NCBI RefSeq assembly: GCF_016587435.1
Contig: NZ_BNJJ01000033.1
Location: forward strand, 22,178 to 86,177
DNA length: 64,000 bases
Direction: 5' to 3'
DNA from: Dictyobacter formicarum
GTDB lineage: Bacteria; Chloroflexota; Ktedonobacteria; Ktedonobacterales; Ktedonobacteraceae
Within the stretch, counting starts at the first letter, position 1; every line of letters begins with the position of its first letter. Shown in pieces: positions 43,145 to 51,844 of the stretch. Under the pieces are notes generated by a model. That model was given only the letters and a program-made list of their open reading frames with translations, was not told where the DNA came from and ran no database searches. The translations under genes and the position numbers were made by a program.

Positions 43145-44413
43145 TCAGGCGGCGATACTTGTTTCCATCTGGCGCAGGAATTTGATCTGGAAGAGTACGC
43201 AGATGGCCAGGATGATCTGGGGGATAAAGAGCAGGGCGATAGTCGCATAGGGGCCGGTGTATTGGAGCATCAGGCCGTTGACGGCCAGGCCGATCGGTTG
43301 GCTACCAAAGGCGATCAGGCGAAAGACGGCGTTGATGCGTCCGCGCAGGTGATCCGGTGTTAAGGCCGTACGGATGCTGAGTTGTTGCACCATGTAGATG
43401 GGCACAATCACAAAGCCGAGCGAGTTGGCGACCCCCAGCATAAATGGATTGTGAGCGAAAGCGAAGAGCAGCCAGCTTAGCGCCCACACCCAGACCGAGC
43501 CGACGATCATGCGCGTCAGGCCAAAGGCGCGGTAGAGTGGTCCGGCCAGCAGCGCTCCGACCATGCTGCCAATGCCGCCGCTGGCCAGGATCATTCCTAG
43601 CTCGGCGTCGCTGGCGTGCATCTGCTGGGCCATCACGTCGATGATCAAGAGATAGCCAGAGCAGGGCGCCATCAAACCAAAGGTGAGCAAGGCCAGGAAG
43701 CGGATCAGCTTATGGTGCCAGAGCCAGTGTATCCCTTCCTTGATGTCGTGCCAGAGCGCTCCGGGTGGAGACTCGCGCTCCTGCTGAAACTGGACGCGAA
43801 TGAAAAAGAGCGAGCAGACCGAGAGCGCCGTTGATGCGGCATCGGCCATAAAAGGGATGGCCCGGCCCAGGCTAAAGAGCACCGGACCTAGCGCGGGACC
43901 CAGTGTGCCGGCACTGGAAGTGATGACCTCATTGATGCTCAGGGCCTGGTGTATCTGCCTCTTGTCGACCACGGCGGGCAGCGCCGACGTGTTGGCCAGG
44001 CTGAAAAAGATGCCCAGTGACTCATTGCAAAAGGCTACGATCGCGATGTGAATCAGGGTAAGCTGATTAAGCAGCAGGGCCACGGCCAGACTCACCAATC
44101 CAAGCGTGCTCAGGGTATCGCAGATGATCATGACCTTTTTGCGATCCCAGCGGTCCACCAGCGCACCAGCTGGCAAACAGAATAGCAGTAGTGAGAGCGA
44201 ACCAATGGACGTCACCAGGCCTGCGATCGCGGGCGAATTCGTCAAAGCCAGCAAAAGCAGTGGTAGCGTCACCTGGGTTACCTGTGTTCCGGTGAGCGAG
44301 ATGCCCTGACCTCCAATCAAGGTCAAGAAGCCAGCATTGCGCCAGAGCGGCCTCAGCGGTTTGCGATTACCGGTCAAGAATATATTTTCTGGTGGTTGAG
44401 AGACTGTAGACAC
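43145..44413 (-). CDS. MFS transporter (EntS-like exporter)
   Basis: 422 residues from GTG at 44413, which follows AAAGGATCTACAG; the reading continues 5' but without a start site. Twelve membrane helices, MFS motif A between helices 2 and 3 (GALVDRWDRKKVMI), and the helix-8 loop (LLAGPLYRAFGLTRM). Related to enterobactin/macrolide exporters (MFS_3). Substrate unknown. Confidence 0.9.
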   Translation of the reverse strand: MSTVSQPPENIFLTGNRKPLRPLWRNAGFLTLIGGQGISLTGTQVTQVTLPLLLLALTNSPAIAGLVTSIGSLSLLLFCLPAGALVDRWDRKKVMIICDTLSTLGLVSLAVALLLNQLTLIHIAIVAFCNESLGIFFSLANTSALPAVVDKRQIHQALSINEVITSSAGTLGPALGPVLFSLGRAIPFMADAASTALSVCSLFFIRVQFQQERESPPGALWHDIKEGIHWLWHHKLIRFLALLTFGLMAPCSGYLLIIDVMAQQMHASDAELGMILASGGIGSMVGALLAGPLYRAFGLTRMIVGSVWVWALSWLLFAFAHNPFMLGVANSLGFVIVPIYMVQQLSIRTALTPDHLRGRINAVFRLIAFGSQPIGLAVNGLMLQYTGPYATIALLFIPQIILAICVLFQIKFLRQMETSIAA

Positions 44414-44636
44414 CTGTAGATCCTTTCTCAATCGCGGACAGTGCCATACGTACAATAACATGTCGGGGCACTTCCCGTATCGCGGAGCAGCTACAGGTAG
44501 GTAACACAAAGAAGCCGCAGGCACTCGTTCAACGAGAAGTGTCCTGTGGCGAAGATGCGTAGGTTGATGGATGCGGACAGTAGAAGAGGTAGCGTAGCTT
44601 AAGACAACAAGCTACAATTCCGTCCGGATGCGCGCT

Positions 44637-44804
44637 TTACTTTGCTTTCCTGCCGCTCAAACCCAGCGCATTCGCCTGAGCGGCCGTGACAACATAGGGT
44701 ATATAGTCGTAAAGAGGCATCTTGTAATCCTTTATGTATACGAATTCATCTCTACTATAGGGTAGTATAACACGCACTTTTCCCCAAGTAAAGTTCACTG
44801 TCAT
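44637..44804 (-). CDS. 55-residue protein, translationally coupled
   Basis: Its ATG overlaps the stop codon of the gene upstream (ATGA at 44801-44804). The peptide (VNFTWGKVRVILPYSRDEFV, then YIPYVVTAAQANALGL) has a mixed alpha/beta character and is clearly not a shadow of another gene. The longer reading in this frame overlaps the upstream gene and is not needed. Function unknown. Confidence 0.65.
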   Translation of the reverse strand: MTVNFTWGKVRVILPYSRDEFVYIKDYKMPLYDYIPYVVTAAQANALGLSGRKAK

Positions 44805-45235
44805 GGCTTTGCCAGGCCAATCTGCTTGACACGTGCCTGAAGCTCCTGGACGATCGGCGTCGGCTGGCAGAGCACGCATTCGACAGCGTCGCAGATCGCC
44901 ATGCACTCGGCGGGCGTCAATGTCCGCAGCCGCTCGACCAGCGCCGCAGCATTCACGCGCCACCTTTGTTCCAACTGATCGGCTTTTACGGCCTGCTCAA
45001 CTGAGATCCAGAGACGTTGCACCTGTTCCATGTCGGGCGGGTTGCGCTGGAGCGCCTCGACGATCAGCATTGCCTCAGCCATTTGAAATGCTGGCAGGCT
45101 CTGTCGCAGCAAGCTGTAATAGCGTACCAGGTCGCGCCTGGCGATCTCGCCCGCCGGCTTACCAGTCGGGGTGCGCCCCTGCAAATTTTTTTCTAGTGTG
45201 CTCGCGGCACGAAATTGGATCAATTTAGGGTTCAT
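44801..45235 (-). CDS. Hypothetical helical protein
   Basis: 144 residues, nearly all helical: RDLVRYYSLLRQSLPAFQMA, then MEQVQRLWISVEQAVKADQL and LTPAECMAICDAVECVLCQP. Four cysteines/methionines cluster near the end. No family recognised. First of a coupled pair with the 55-residue gene. Confidence 0.72.
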   Translation of the reverse strand: MNPKLIQFRAASTLEKNLQGRTPTGKPAGEIARRDLVRYYSLLRQSLPAFQMAEAMLIVEALQRNPPDMEQVQRLWISVEQAVKADQLEQRWRVNAAALVERLRTLTPAECMAICDAVECVLCQPTPIVQELQARVKQIGLAKP

Positions 45236-45266
45236 ATTGTATCGTTTCTATGTTTGAACAAAATAC

Positions 45267-45405
45267 TTTTTTATTCGTTGGTGCAGCCATTCGCGCATTG
45301 CGCGAATGGCTGCACCAACGAATAAAAAACCTTTTGAGCGCCGCAGGCGCGTAGCGTCAGGGGCCGAAGGCGCGAACCGCATCGCTTTCAGACACTCTCT
45401 AAGCA
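45267..45405. repeat. Composite repeat: 31-bp perfect palindrome plus conserved GC block (copy 2)
   Basis: A perfect 31-bp stem (45267-45297 and 45299-45329, one-base loop) is followed by a GC-rich block that, in reverse, matches 34731-34790. Opposite orientation to copy 1. It lies 32 bp upstream of the helical-protein start. Confidence 0.8.
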
Positions 45406-46183
45406 ACATCAACATTATACATCATACTATTTGAGTATATTTGCCTATCTGGGGATGGTGATTAATGATGGAGGAGCGCGATATTAGTAACTCCTTCTCT
45501 ATATGTACAGGAAAATAGTAATTAAAGGAAAACAGAGCGTCTGATGGTTTTTATATCTCCTCCTTAAATTTAAGGATTTTTCGGGATATAGTACAAATGG
45601 CTGAGATTTCAGGGAGGAGAAGATTGATTTTGAGGTATTTAGATGGTATCATACATGCACTAGCATCAAAGAAAGAGAAGAAATGTGGTTTTTGTGGTTA
45701 GGGAGCTCTATAGTATTTTAAAGAAAGAATGCCCACTTGCCAGGAAATCCTCCTTTTCGCTTATCTGGACTGTTCATTCAGCCATGCAGATGAATAGTTG
45801 CTACAGAACGGACAGCCAGTGTCAGATTACGTGCACGTGTCGCGTGGCCGACAAGATGCGAAAAGTCTTATTCTTCTCAAGTTCTTAAGTTGGGCCATAC
45901 TACTACCAGTACTATCAGGCGTTATAAGCGCCACGCCATGGGTATCTAATGCCTGGCTGGTTTTGTTAACATACGCGACCGTGTCTATCCATGATCGCTA
46001 GATTGGTTGATGCGCAAGCAGCGATCTTATGGTGGACCTGGATTGTAGCCTGTGTACTGGCCTGCTGGTTCGGCTGAGGACGTATCACAATAAGCGATAG
46101 AAAGGAGAAGAGTGTCAGCACGAGGATTAGGATCTGGAAATCGAGCCTCGGCTGACACCGTGCTTCTATGAAAAGCATACCAT
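45406..46183. other. Gap of nearly 800 bp with no supported gene
   Basis: AT-rich. The only coding hint is a 25-codon frame starting TTG at 45624 after GGGAGGAGA and ending LASKKEKKCGFCG at 45701. It could be a leader peptide or chance. Other short frames in the gap lack ribosome sites. Confidence 0.4.
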
Positions 46184-46184
46184 T

Positions 46185-46236
46185 GTCATTTATGACAGTC
46201 AAGAAAGGTAATTTCGTGTGTAGTGACATATGTGTC
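46185..46236. promoter_or_regulatory. Two palindromic motifs upstream of the winged-helix gene
   Basis: Motif A, GTCA-N4-TGAC, at 46185-46196 within TGTCATTTATGACA. Motif B, GACA-N4-TGTC, at 46225-46236 within AGTGACATATGTGTCACT, an 18-bp palindrome. They lie 40 bp apart and 50-100 bp before the start codon. Both motif types recur inside the coding sequence. Confidence 0.7.
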
Positions 46237-46286
46237 ACTGCGTTCAGGATCAGGCTGGAGTTTTTTGATCAGGTGGGAGGGGTGCA

Positions 46287-48263
46287 ATGAATCAGAAAAG
46301 TTCCTTTAAAGATGTGGAAAATGTGAGTTATGAGCTGCCTCAGCCAGCATTGCGCTGGCATGAGCGCTATGATCGGCCTGTCCAGCCCGCCGAAAAATTG
46401 CGCTTTCTGAACGTGGTAGAGATGTTTTATCACAGTACCAGAATTACTGAATGGGGCATGGCATTTGTGCGCTGGATTGTATTTGTCGGCGAGCACATTC
46501 GGCCTGTCGCCTATTATAAGCTGGCGGAAGTGGCCGCACATTTTCACCTCTCCGAACGTCAGACGTTGCGCAATCTCCAGGCACTGAAAAAGAGCGGACT
46601 CCTACATATCACGACATATTTTGACAAAAATGGCAGGAGATCAAAGTATCGCTGCTATGATTGCACTCCATTCCTCAACTGTATTGCGGAACTAGTGCGC
46701 AAACACGTTCAGGCTGGCCAGCAGCAGGTCTCCTGTTTAGTTTCTGACATGGCTTCCACTGTTGCGCCCGAGTCATGTATGACACTGTGCCCTCCTGACA
46801 ACGATCACATAGCCGGAGCCTCGTCCTCGGACACATCTGTCCCAACCGCTGTCATTTCGGGCGTGATGCCTGAGTCACATATGACAGCGTGTTCCTCTGA
46901 TGACGAAAACATAGCTGAAGATTGGGACACATCAGTCTCAAATGGTGCAGCATTGATCGATGCGCCCGAGTCATGTATGACGTTGTGCCCTTCGGCCTAT
47001 GAATGCGCTGCGGGAGGCTGTTCATCATCCTGGGACACATCTGTCCCACACAGCACAGCCATTGATGAGACAGATGTGTCCGCGCCAACATCAGCCACGG
47101 ATGATGCTGGCAATGAGCCTGGTATGTCATGGATGTCCATTTTTTGTTTGTTGCCCGCTTCGAATTCGAGTACAAGTTTTAGTAACTATAATAATATTAT
47201 TAATATCTCGACTTCGAATTCGAAACAGACAAATGCACAAGAAGCAGATGGTGGTTTTCTGATCCCGGCGTCTTTTTTCACTACCAGCATTGATGACGGG
47301 AAGATTTGTGAACCTCAGCATTGTGAGCGCATGGAATACATGGTCCACCATGAGTTCTGTCCTGCTACAGCAAGCGAGCAAGTAGCAACTGAAAGCCAGC
47401 AAGCAGAGTGTGATGGTCTTTTGGAGCAATGTGCCGCGCAAGCAGGCGAGCAAAGATGCACAAGCGAGCAAGCAGCAATAAGCGAGCCTGCCTGCAAGGC
47501 CGCAACCGGCGCGAGCAAGCATGCCTGTGGTTCAAGGGCGGCTGCGCGCCAGCGCATCAGCGCTCTGCTGGCTGAGAGCCGCGCGGCCAGCGACGCAGAA
47601 CTGGGTGCGCATGCGAAGATAACCATCCATCGCATCGCACGCGCCTTTCACGATATGGCCGCGTACTCCTCGCATGTGCAGGCCACCACCCTCTATCGTC
47701 ACCTGCTGCGGATCAATCAGGTTGACGACAAGTACACACTGCCTGACCTCGATCTTTTCTTCACCGAGATGATGCAGGAGACCTACGAGAGGCTGCGCCA
47801 CGTAGAGTTCAGGCGCACCGATAGCCAGCGGCGTCCCAATGGCATGCCACTGTTCTTCACCGATTTGCGCGAGCAGGTCGTCCAGCTGGTCGAGCACATC
47901 CAGCGGCGGCGTGCCCAGGACGCGGCTGTGCCGTCTGCCATGCCCGAATCCGCGCAGCAAGACCACGCATTGCCCGCCTGGAGGCCCCAGCAGCCGCTAA
48001 CCAGTGTCGACGAGCTCTTATCCGTTTCCGATAGCCACAGACTCTCGCAATACGTGGAAACCATTCCCCTGGACGACCCGGAGGAACTGGTAGCCCAGGC
48101 GCGTCGCCTGGATGTCGTTTTGAGCGACGAGGAGGCCAGCCAGATCCTTAGCGGCACTGCTTCGGAGCAGTTGCACGAGCAGGTCATACAGGCGGTCAGA
48201 ATGGGTTTCTATTACGAGATCAAGGACAATTGTGTGGTTCAGGCTGGCTATTATGGCAGATAG
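46287..48263 (+). CDS. Winged-helix protein with repetitive acidic linker, possible replication or partition-type protein
   Basis: 658 residues with GGTGGGAGGGGTGCA before the ATG. Residues 70-125 form a winged helix (YYKLAEVAAHFHLSERQTLR, then NLQALKKSGLLHITTYF) as in replication-initiator and MarR-like proteins. Residues 160-270 are an acidic, Cys/Ser-rich linker with three 33- to 34-residue repeats (PESCMTLC and DTSVP cores). Residues 355-420 are Ala/Gln/Glu-rich. The last 250 residues are helical, with no family I recognise. The exonuclease-like gene follows 30 bp later. A DNA-binding role is inferred from the winged helix. Confidence 0.72.
   Translation: MNQKSSFKDVENVSYELPQPALRWHERYDRPVQPAEKLRFLNVVEMFYHSTRITEWGMAFVRWIVFVGEHIRPVAYYKLAEVAAHFHLSERQTLRNLQALKKSGLLHITTYFDKNGRRSKYRCYDCTPFLNCIAELVRKHVQAGQQQVSCLVSDMASTVAPESCMTLCPPDNDHIAGASSSDTSVPTAVISGVMPESHMTACSSDDENIAEDWDTSVSNGAALIDAPESCMTLCPSAYECAAGGCSSSWDTSVPHSTAIDETDVSAPTSATDDAGNEPGMSWMSIFCLLPASNSSTSFSNYNNIINISTSNSKQTNAQEADGGFLIPASFFTTSIDDGKICEPQHCERMEYMVHHEFCPATASEQVATESQQAECDGLLEQCAAQAGEQRCTSEQAAISEPACKAATGASKHACGSRAAARQRISALLAESRAASDAELGAHAKITIHRIARAFHDMAAYSSHVQATTLYRHLLRINQVDDKYTLPDLDLFFTEMMQETYERLRHVEFRRTDSQRRPNGMPLFFTDLREQVVQLVEHIQRRRAQDAAVPSAMPESAQQDHALPAWRPQQPLTSVDELLSVSDSHRLSQYVETIPLDDPEELVAQARRLDVVLSDEEASQILSGTASEQLHEQVIQAVRMGFYYEIKDNCVVQAGYYGR
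46772..47137. repeat. Alternating palindrome array inside the winged-helix gene
   Basis: Motif A (GTCA-N4-TGAC) at 46772, 46874 and 46970; motif B (GACA-N4-TGTC) at 46830, 46926 (one mismatch), 47034 and 47069. A mixed site is at 47126. The unit is about 100 bp and also encodes the peptide repeat. The site at 47031-47048 is an 18-bp perfect palindrome TGGGACACATCTGTCCCA. Confidence 0.75.
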
Positions 48264-48293
48264 CGGCGTTTGTGGTAGAGAGGATGGTGTGAG

Positions 48294-48878
48294 ATGGCTG
48301 CTCAATATGTGACCCCTACCTCTGAGGCGTTTCCATTCTGGTGCCAGAAGCTGTTGCGCCGTTCAGATTGGGTGCTGTTGGATACTGAAACCGCTGAAAT
48401 AGCCGGTCGGCGTGCTGAAGCTATTGCGATCGCGGTAGTTGATCCGCGTGGCCAGGCGATTTATGATCGCTTGTTTAACCCTTTTGTCATCAACCAGAGT
48501 GGCCGGGGATTTGAGGACCCGCACGAGCTGGCAAGCTTTGCGGCGCGCTGGGCTGAGCTAGATGACGTGTTGCGCGGCAAGCTGATTGTTAGCTATGGCG
48601 CGGCCTACAATTCGCAGGTCCTGCTGCGGACAGCGGCCCTGCGCCAGGTTGAGATGCGCAGCTACTGCTGGCAGTGCGCCATGATCGCCTATGCCGAGCA
48701 CTGGGCCGAGCCAGGACACTATGTTGGATCATGCCGCTGGCAGCGCCTGACCGAGGCATGTCGGCGCCAGCGCATTCGCCGTCCCGACTATGGCTCACAG
48801 GCCCTGGCCGATGCCCTGGCTACCTGGCAACTCATCCGCGCCAGTGCCCGCCAGCGGCCGTATCCGTTGCAAGTATAA
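48294..48878 (+). CDS. DEDD-type 3'-5' exonuclease fold, apparently degenerate
   Basis: 194 residues with GAGAGG before the ATG. ExoI is present (WVLLDTETAE, Asp and Glu). At ExoII (IVSYGAAYNSQVLL) the usual Asp is not seen. At ExoIII (DYGSQALADALATW) the Asp is present, but the His of DEDDh enzymes, five before it, is Ser. So metal binding is in doubt. Comparable to DnaQ/RNase T-like proteins. Operon with the winged-helix gene. Confidence 0.7.
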   Translation: MAAQYVTPTSEAFPFWCQKLLRRSDWVLLDTETAEIAGRRAEAIAIAVVDPRGQAIYDRLFNPFVINQSGRGFEDPHELASFAARWAELDDVLRGKLIVSYGAAYNSQVLLRTAALRQVEMRSYCWQCAMIAYAEHWAEPGHYVGSCRWQRLTEACRRQRIRRPDYGSQALADALATWQLIRASARQRPYPLQV

Positions 48879-48913
48879 AATCTATCACGAAGAACATGGA
48901 GGACATAGTAACA

Positions 48914-48951
48914 GCTCCCCTCTCTTGTGCACAAAAGCGCACTAGGGGAGC
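48914..48951 (+). terminator. Terminator of the winged-helix/exonuclease operon
   Basis: GCTCCCCT and AGGGGAGC arms with an inner TGTGCACAAAAGCGCACT hairpin, 36 bp after the stop codon. No T run follows. Confidence 0.5.
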
Positions 48952-49261
48952 GCCCAAACCCTGGTATCGGTGAAGATAGCCACATCAAATGCCTGTGGAT
49001 GTGAGCCCGTTTCTATCACGCCTACTTCTTTATCTGAGTTCAGAAGCATATCTTTTCGCCAAATTTTCGTTGAATCTGCTTTTTGATCCTGCAATGGTGT
49101 AGAAATCCGCGAGTATATTGTGCTTTCTGGCATCAGAATGTTGTAGAATAGTAAGCAGTACGCATTGCTGGTAATGTGTATACTCGATTGTGATTCGTAT
49201 CCTCTAAAAGGAGTACATCGTGCAGCTAGTTGATTCTGACTGGTACAATTCCTGCTCAATA

Positions 49262-49402
49262 TTGCCCCCACCAGCCGTCGCCTCCCGCTAGGGCAGGTTG
49301 CACGGTTTGACTCGCACCGTCATTACACAGGCACATCGGCCTGTGTCTATCTAGCTGCCTGCTTCCTGCCCTGGTTGCATTATCGTTTTGTATCTATGCA
49401 AC
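49262..49402 (+). promoter_or_regulatory. Possible structured leader of the EamA transporter gene
   Basis: Several hairpins in a row: ACGGT/ACCGT (49302-49320), ACACAGGC/GCCTGTGT (49325-49346) and GTTGCAT/ATGCAAC (49374-49402), the last just before the AGAGGAAGG ribosome site. It does not match a riboswitch class that I can name. The rest of the 540-bp gap from 48952 holds no gene. Confidence 0.35.
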
Positions 49403-49421
49403 AGAGGAAGGAAAAAACTTC

Positions 49422-50318
49422 GTGTACTCACAGCATGCAGCCTATCGGCGCAGTTTCTGGTTTGTCGTGTGTGCTTCACTCTTTTGGGGGACCGTCGGGG
49501 TCGCGACCCGCTTCATCTATGCGCAAAGCGCCACCAATGCGTTAGCACTCGCCTTCTGGCGCCTGGCCCTCGCCACACCTGTGTTTCTTATAGTCTTGTG
49601 CCATCAGCGTGGTCGCCATAGCTTCCAGATCAGATGGCGCGATCTGGGAATAATGCTTGGGATGGGGATGATGCAGGCGCTCTATCAGGCATGTTACAAT
49701 CTGGCGGTTTTTTCGGTTGGCGTGACGATTGCCACATTGCTCGCGCTATGCGGTGCCCCGGTGTTTATCGCGCTATACTCCACCTGCGCCGCCCGGCGCC
49801 TACCGTCCACGCGCATATTGCTGGCCATGGGCTGCGCACTCCTGGGAACCATCCTGCTCGTCGGTTCAGGCGTGCATCCGGTTGCTGGATCGTTTTCGCT
49901 GGCCGGCATCGGGATTGCCATTTTTACCGCCTGCTGTTATGCCGTCTATATTCTGCTGGGACAGCGGCTGACCGCGCTCTATCATCCTCTCCAGATCAAT
50001 ACTATTGCCTTTGGCTCGGGCGCGCTCTTGTTGCTGGGCGTTTGCCTCTCATCCAGCAGCCTGGTTGCGACCTATCCACTGCCGAGCTGGCTATTACTGC
50101 TCTACCTGGGATGTGTCCCGACCGCCCTTGCCTACGGACTCTTCCAGGCCGGCCTGCGCTCGTTATCCGCTACAGTCGTCAGCGTGGTGACCCTTTGCGA
50201 GCCGCTGGCCGCTGCCCTGCTGGCCTGGCTGTTCTTCCATGAAGAATTAGGCTGGTTGGGCCTCCTGGGCGCTGCCCTCTTGCCAGCCACGCTCGTGCTG
50301 CTCGCCCGTTCCCAATAG
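49422..50318 (+). CDS. EamA/DMT-family transporter
   Basis: 298 residues from GTG after GAGGAAGG. Ten membrane helices in two EamA halves: FWFVVCASLFWGTVGVATRF at the start, and the second half beginning GSFSLAGIGIAIFTACCYAV. Members export amino acids, amines or other small metabolites. The specificity is unknown. Confidence 0.92.
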   Translation: MYSQHAAYRRSFWFVVCASLFWGTVGVATRFIYAQSATNALALAFWRLALATPVFLIVLCHQRGRHSFQIRWRDLGIMLGMGMMQALYQACYNLAVFSVGVTIATLLALCGAPVFIALYSTCAARRLPSTRILLAMGCALLGTILLVGSGVHPVAGSFSLAGIGIAIFTACCYAVYILLGQRLTALYHPLQINTIAFGSGALLLLGVCLSSSSLVATYPLPSWLLLLYLGCVPTALAYGLFQAGLRSLSATVVSVVTLCEPLAAALLAWLFFHEELGWLGLLGAALLPATLVLLARSQ

Positions 50319-50333
50319 AAAATTGAATTCTAG

Positions 50334-50387
50334 ATATAACAGGCAGGAGCAATGCCACTTATCGGGCATTGCTCCTGCCTGTTATAT
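50334..50387. terminator. Two-way terminator between convergent genes
   Basis: A 23-bp perfect stem, from ATATAACAGGCAGGAGC to GCTCCTGCCTGTTATAT, with an 8-base loop, between the EamA gene and the four-helix protein. Confidence 0.8.
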
Positions 50388-50407
50388 TAGTTGCTCATGA
50401 TCAATAA

Positions 50408-50770
50408 TCACGTGCGGAAGGCTGCGCGCACATTGCGATCAGCAAACAGGTAGATCAGGATGGCAAGAGCGATAACGGCCTGTAACAGTGCGCCAGTATT
50501 GCCATTGACCAGTAGAAAAATGCCATAAACCAGGGAGATTGCCTCCAGAACAACGGCTACCCAGAAGGCCCAGGGTTTAAGCGTCCACAGTCCCCATGCC
50601 AGGACCAGAGCAATGATACCCATAATGATGGCAATGATGGCTGCTGCTGCACTGACATTTAGCAGGAGAATACCTCCCAGGATCTCGAACACACCGCCAA
50701 TTGCCTCCAGCACCGCAATGATCGTAACTCCAAGCGGCCGGCGCTGAGGCACAAGAGTATTGTTCATCAT
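50408..50770 (-). CDS. Four-helix membrane protein
   Basis: 120 residues with GAGGATATGAGTTC before the ATG. RPLGVTIIAVLEAIGGVFEI begins helix 1; AWGLWTLKPWAFWVAVVLEA is the helix 2-3 turn; it ends with a basic ADRNVRAAFRT tail. This is the short DUF2127-like type of integral protein common in soil bacteria. Function unknown. Confidence 0.8.
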   Translation of the reverse strand: MMNNTLVPQRRPLGVTIIAVLEAIGGVFEILGGILLLNVSAAAAIIAIIMGIIALVLAWGLWTLKPWAFWVAVVLEAISLVYGIFLLVNGNTGALLQAVIALAILIYLFADRNVRAAFRT

Positions 50771-51230
50771 GAACTCATATCCTCTTTCATGAAGATTATA
50801 GTGTAAAACAATAAGAAAACTAATTATGTGAATATATGCATGCGTTTACTTATTATGTACGAGCAAAGTGATAAAAAAGACTCATATTTATGTTTATATT
50901 GTGGTATGTTTTTTCCAATAAAGACAATAATAGATTGAGTGGACTGAGAGATAATGAAAAAATTAATTCGATATAAGATATGCAACTTGCATTGACCATC
51001 TTGAAATGTCACCGAAGGGAAAGCCTATGGCAGATGCCCCATATAGCAAAACAATACACTAATATGCACGACTTGTATTCCTATAGTCAATATTCAGAAT
51101 ATTTGTAGACGCACGCTCTCGGGAGTGACGCTGTGATAGAATGGACTGGCGAAAGCTAATATCTGGCATGAACCAATACCTGTCTACATCTGGTTATTGA
51201 TTTATGCTCATTATTTGTTGGAGGATAGTC
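50771..51230. other. AT-rich gap with no gene
   Basis: About 460 bp between divergent genes. It holds the promoters of the four-helix protein and the MarR regulator but no clear dyad or ORF. Confidence 0.4.
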
Positions 51231-51722
51231 ATGTCAGGTCAGCACGCTTCTCCTCAGTCGAAGCGGGAGCATCTTATCGAAGTGGTCCTTCAGGCGAGTC
51301 GTGAGAACAGCACCACTGCCGTCTTTTTTCATGCCAGCATGGCTGATCGCATGGGACTGGGCGCGACCGAAGAAAAGACGCTCTCGCTCCTCGATCGTTT
51401 CGGTCCCCTTACTGCTGGTGAGATCGCGTCTCAGACAGGCTTGACGACCCCTTCTGTTACGAGCCTGCTTGATCGCCTGGAAAGCAAAGGCATGGCGCGG
51501 CGTGTGCGCGATCCCCATGACCGGCGCCGCGTGATTGTGGAACCAGACCCGGAACGGATGGCGGAGCTCAATCAGATGTTTTATTCCGTGCAAGCGACCT
51601 TTCAGGACTTGCTCACAGTCTATAGCGATGAGCAGCTTGAAACCATTGCTGATTTCCTCACCCGTTCGGTCCAACGCTCTCAAGAGTTTATCGCTACCCT
51701 GCAGGAGAAAGACGAGGCATGA
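51231..51722 (+). CDS. MarR-family transcriptional regulator
   Basis: 163 residues with TGGAGGATAGTC before the ATG. Winged helix: LLDRFGPLTAGEIASQTGLT, then TPSVTSLLDRLESKGMARRV and RDPHDRRRVIVEPDPE. Flanking helices form the dimer. Regulates a nearby or remote efflux or stress gene; no obvious target adjoins. Confidence 0.93.
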   Translation: MSGQHASPQSKREHLIEVVLQASRENSTTAVFFHASMADRMGLGATEEKTLSLLDRFGPLTAGEIASQTGLTTPSVTSLLDRLESKGMARRVRDPHDRRRVIVEPDPERMAELNQMFYSVQATFQDLLTVYSDEQLETIADFLTRSVQRSQEFIATLQEKDEA

Positions 51723-51844
51723 CCTGCACCAGATGGAGGGGCATATTGCGACTGGCAATGGCCGCCGGAACTGCTTAAGGCGGTCGATTAGATCTACTAC
51801 GCCTGATACAGGCCAGCTGGAGCCGTCCCTGAAGGAGCGTCGAA

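Noticed and set aside
45685..46001. Short frames of 60-70 residues in the long gap
   Set aside because: No ribosome sites, cysteine-heavy chance composition, and mutual overlap.
49262..49402. Guanidine-I (ykkC) riboswitch before the EamA gene
   Set aside because: A CTAGGG string is present, but the other conserved blocks of that class are not seen.
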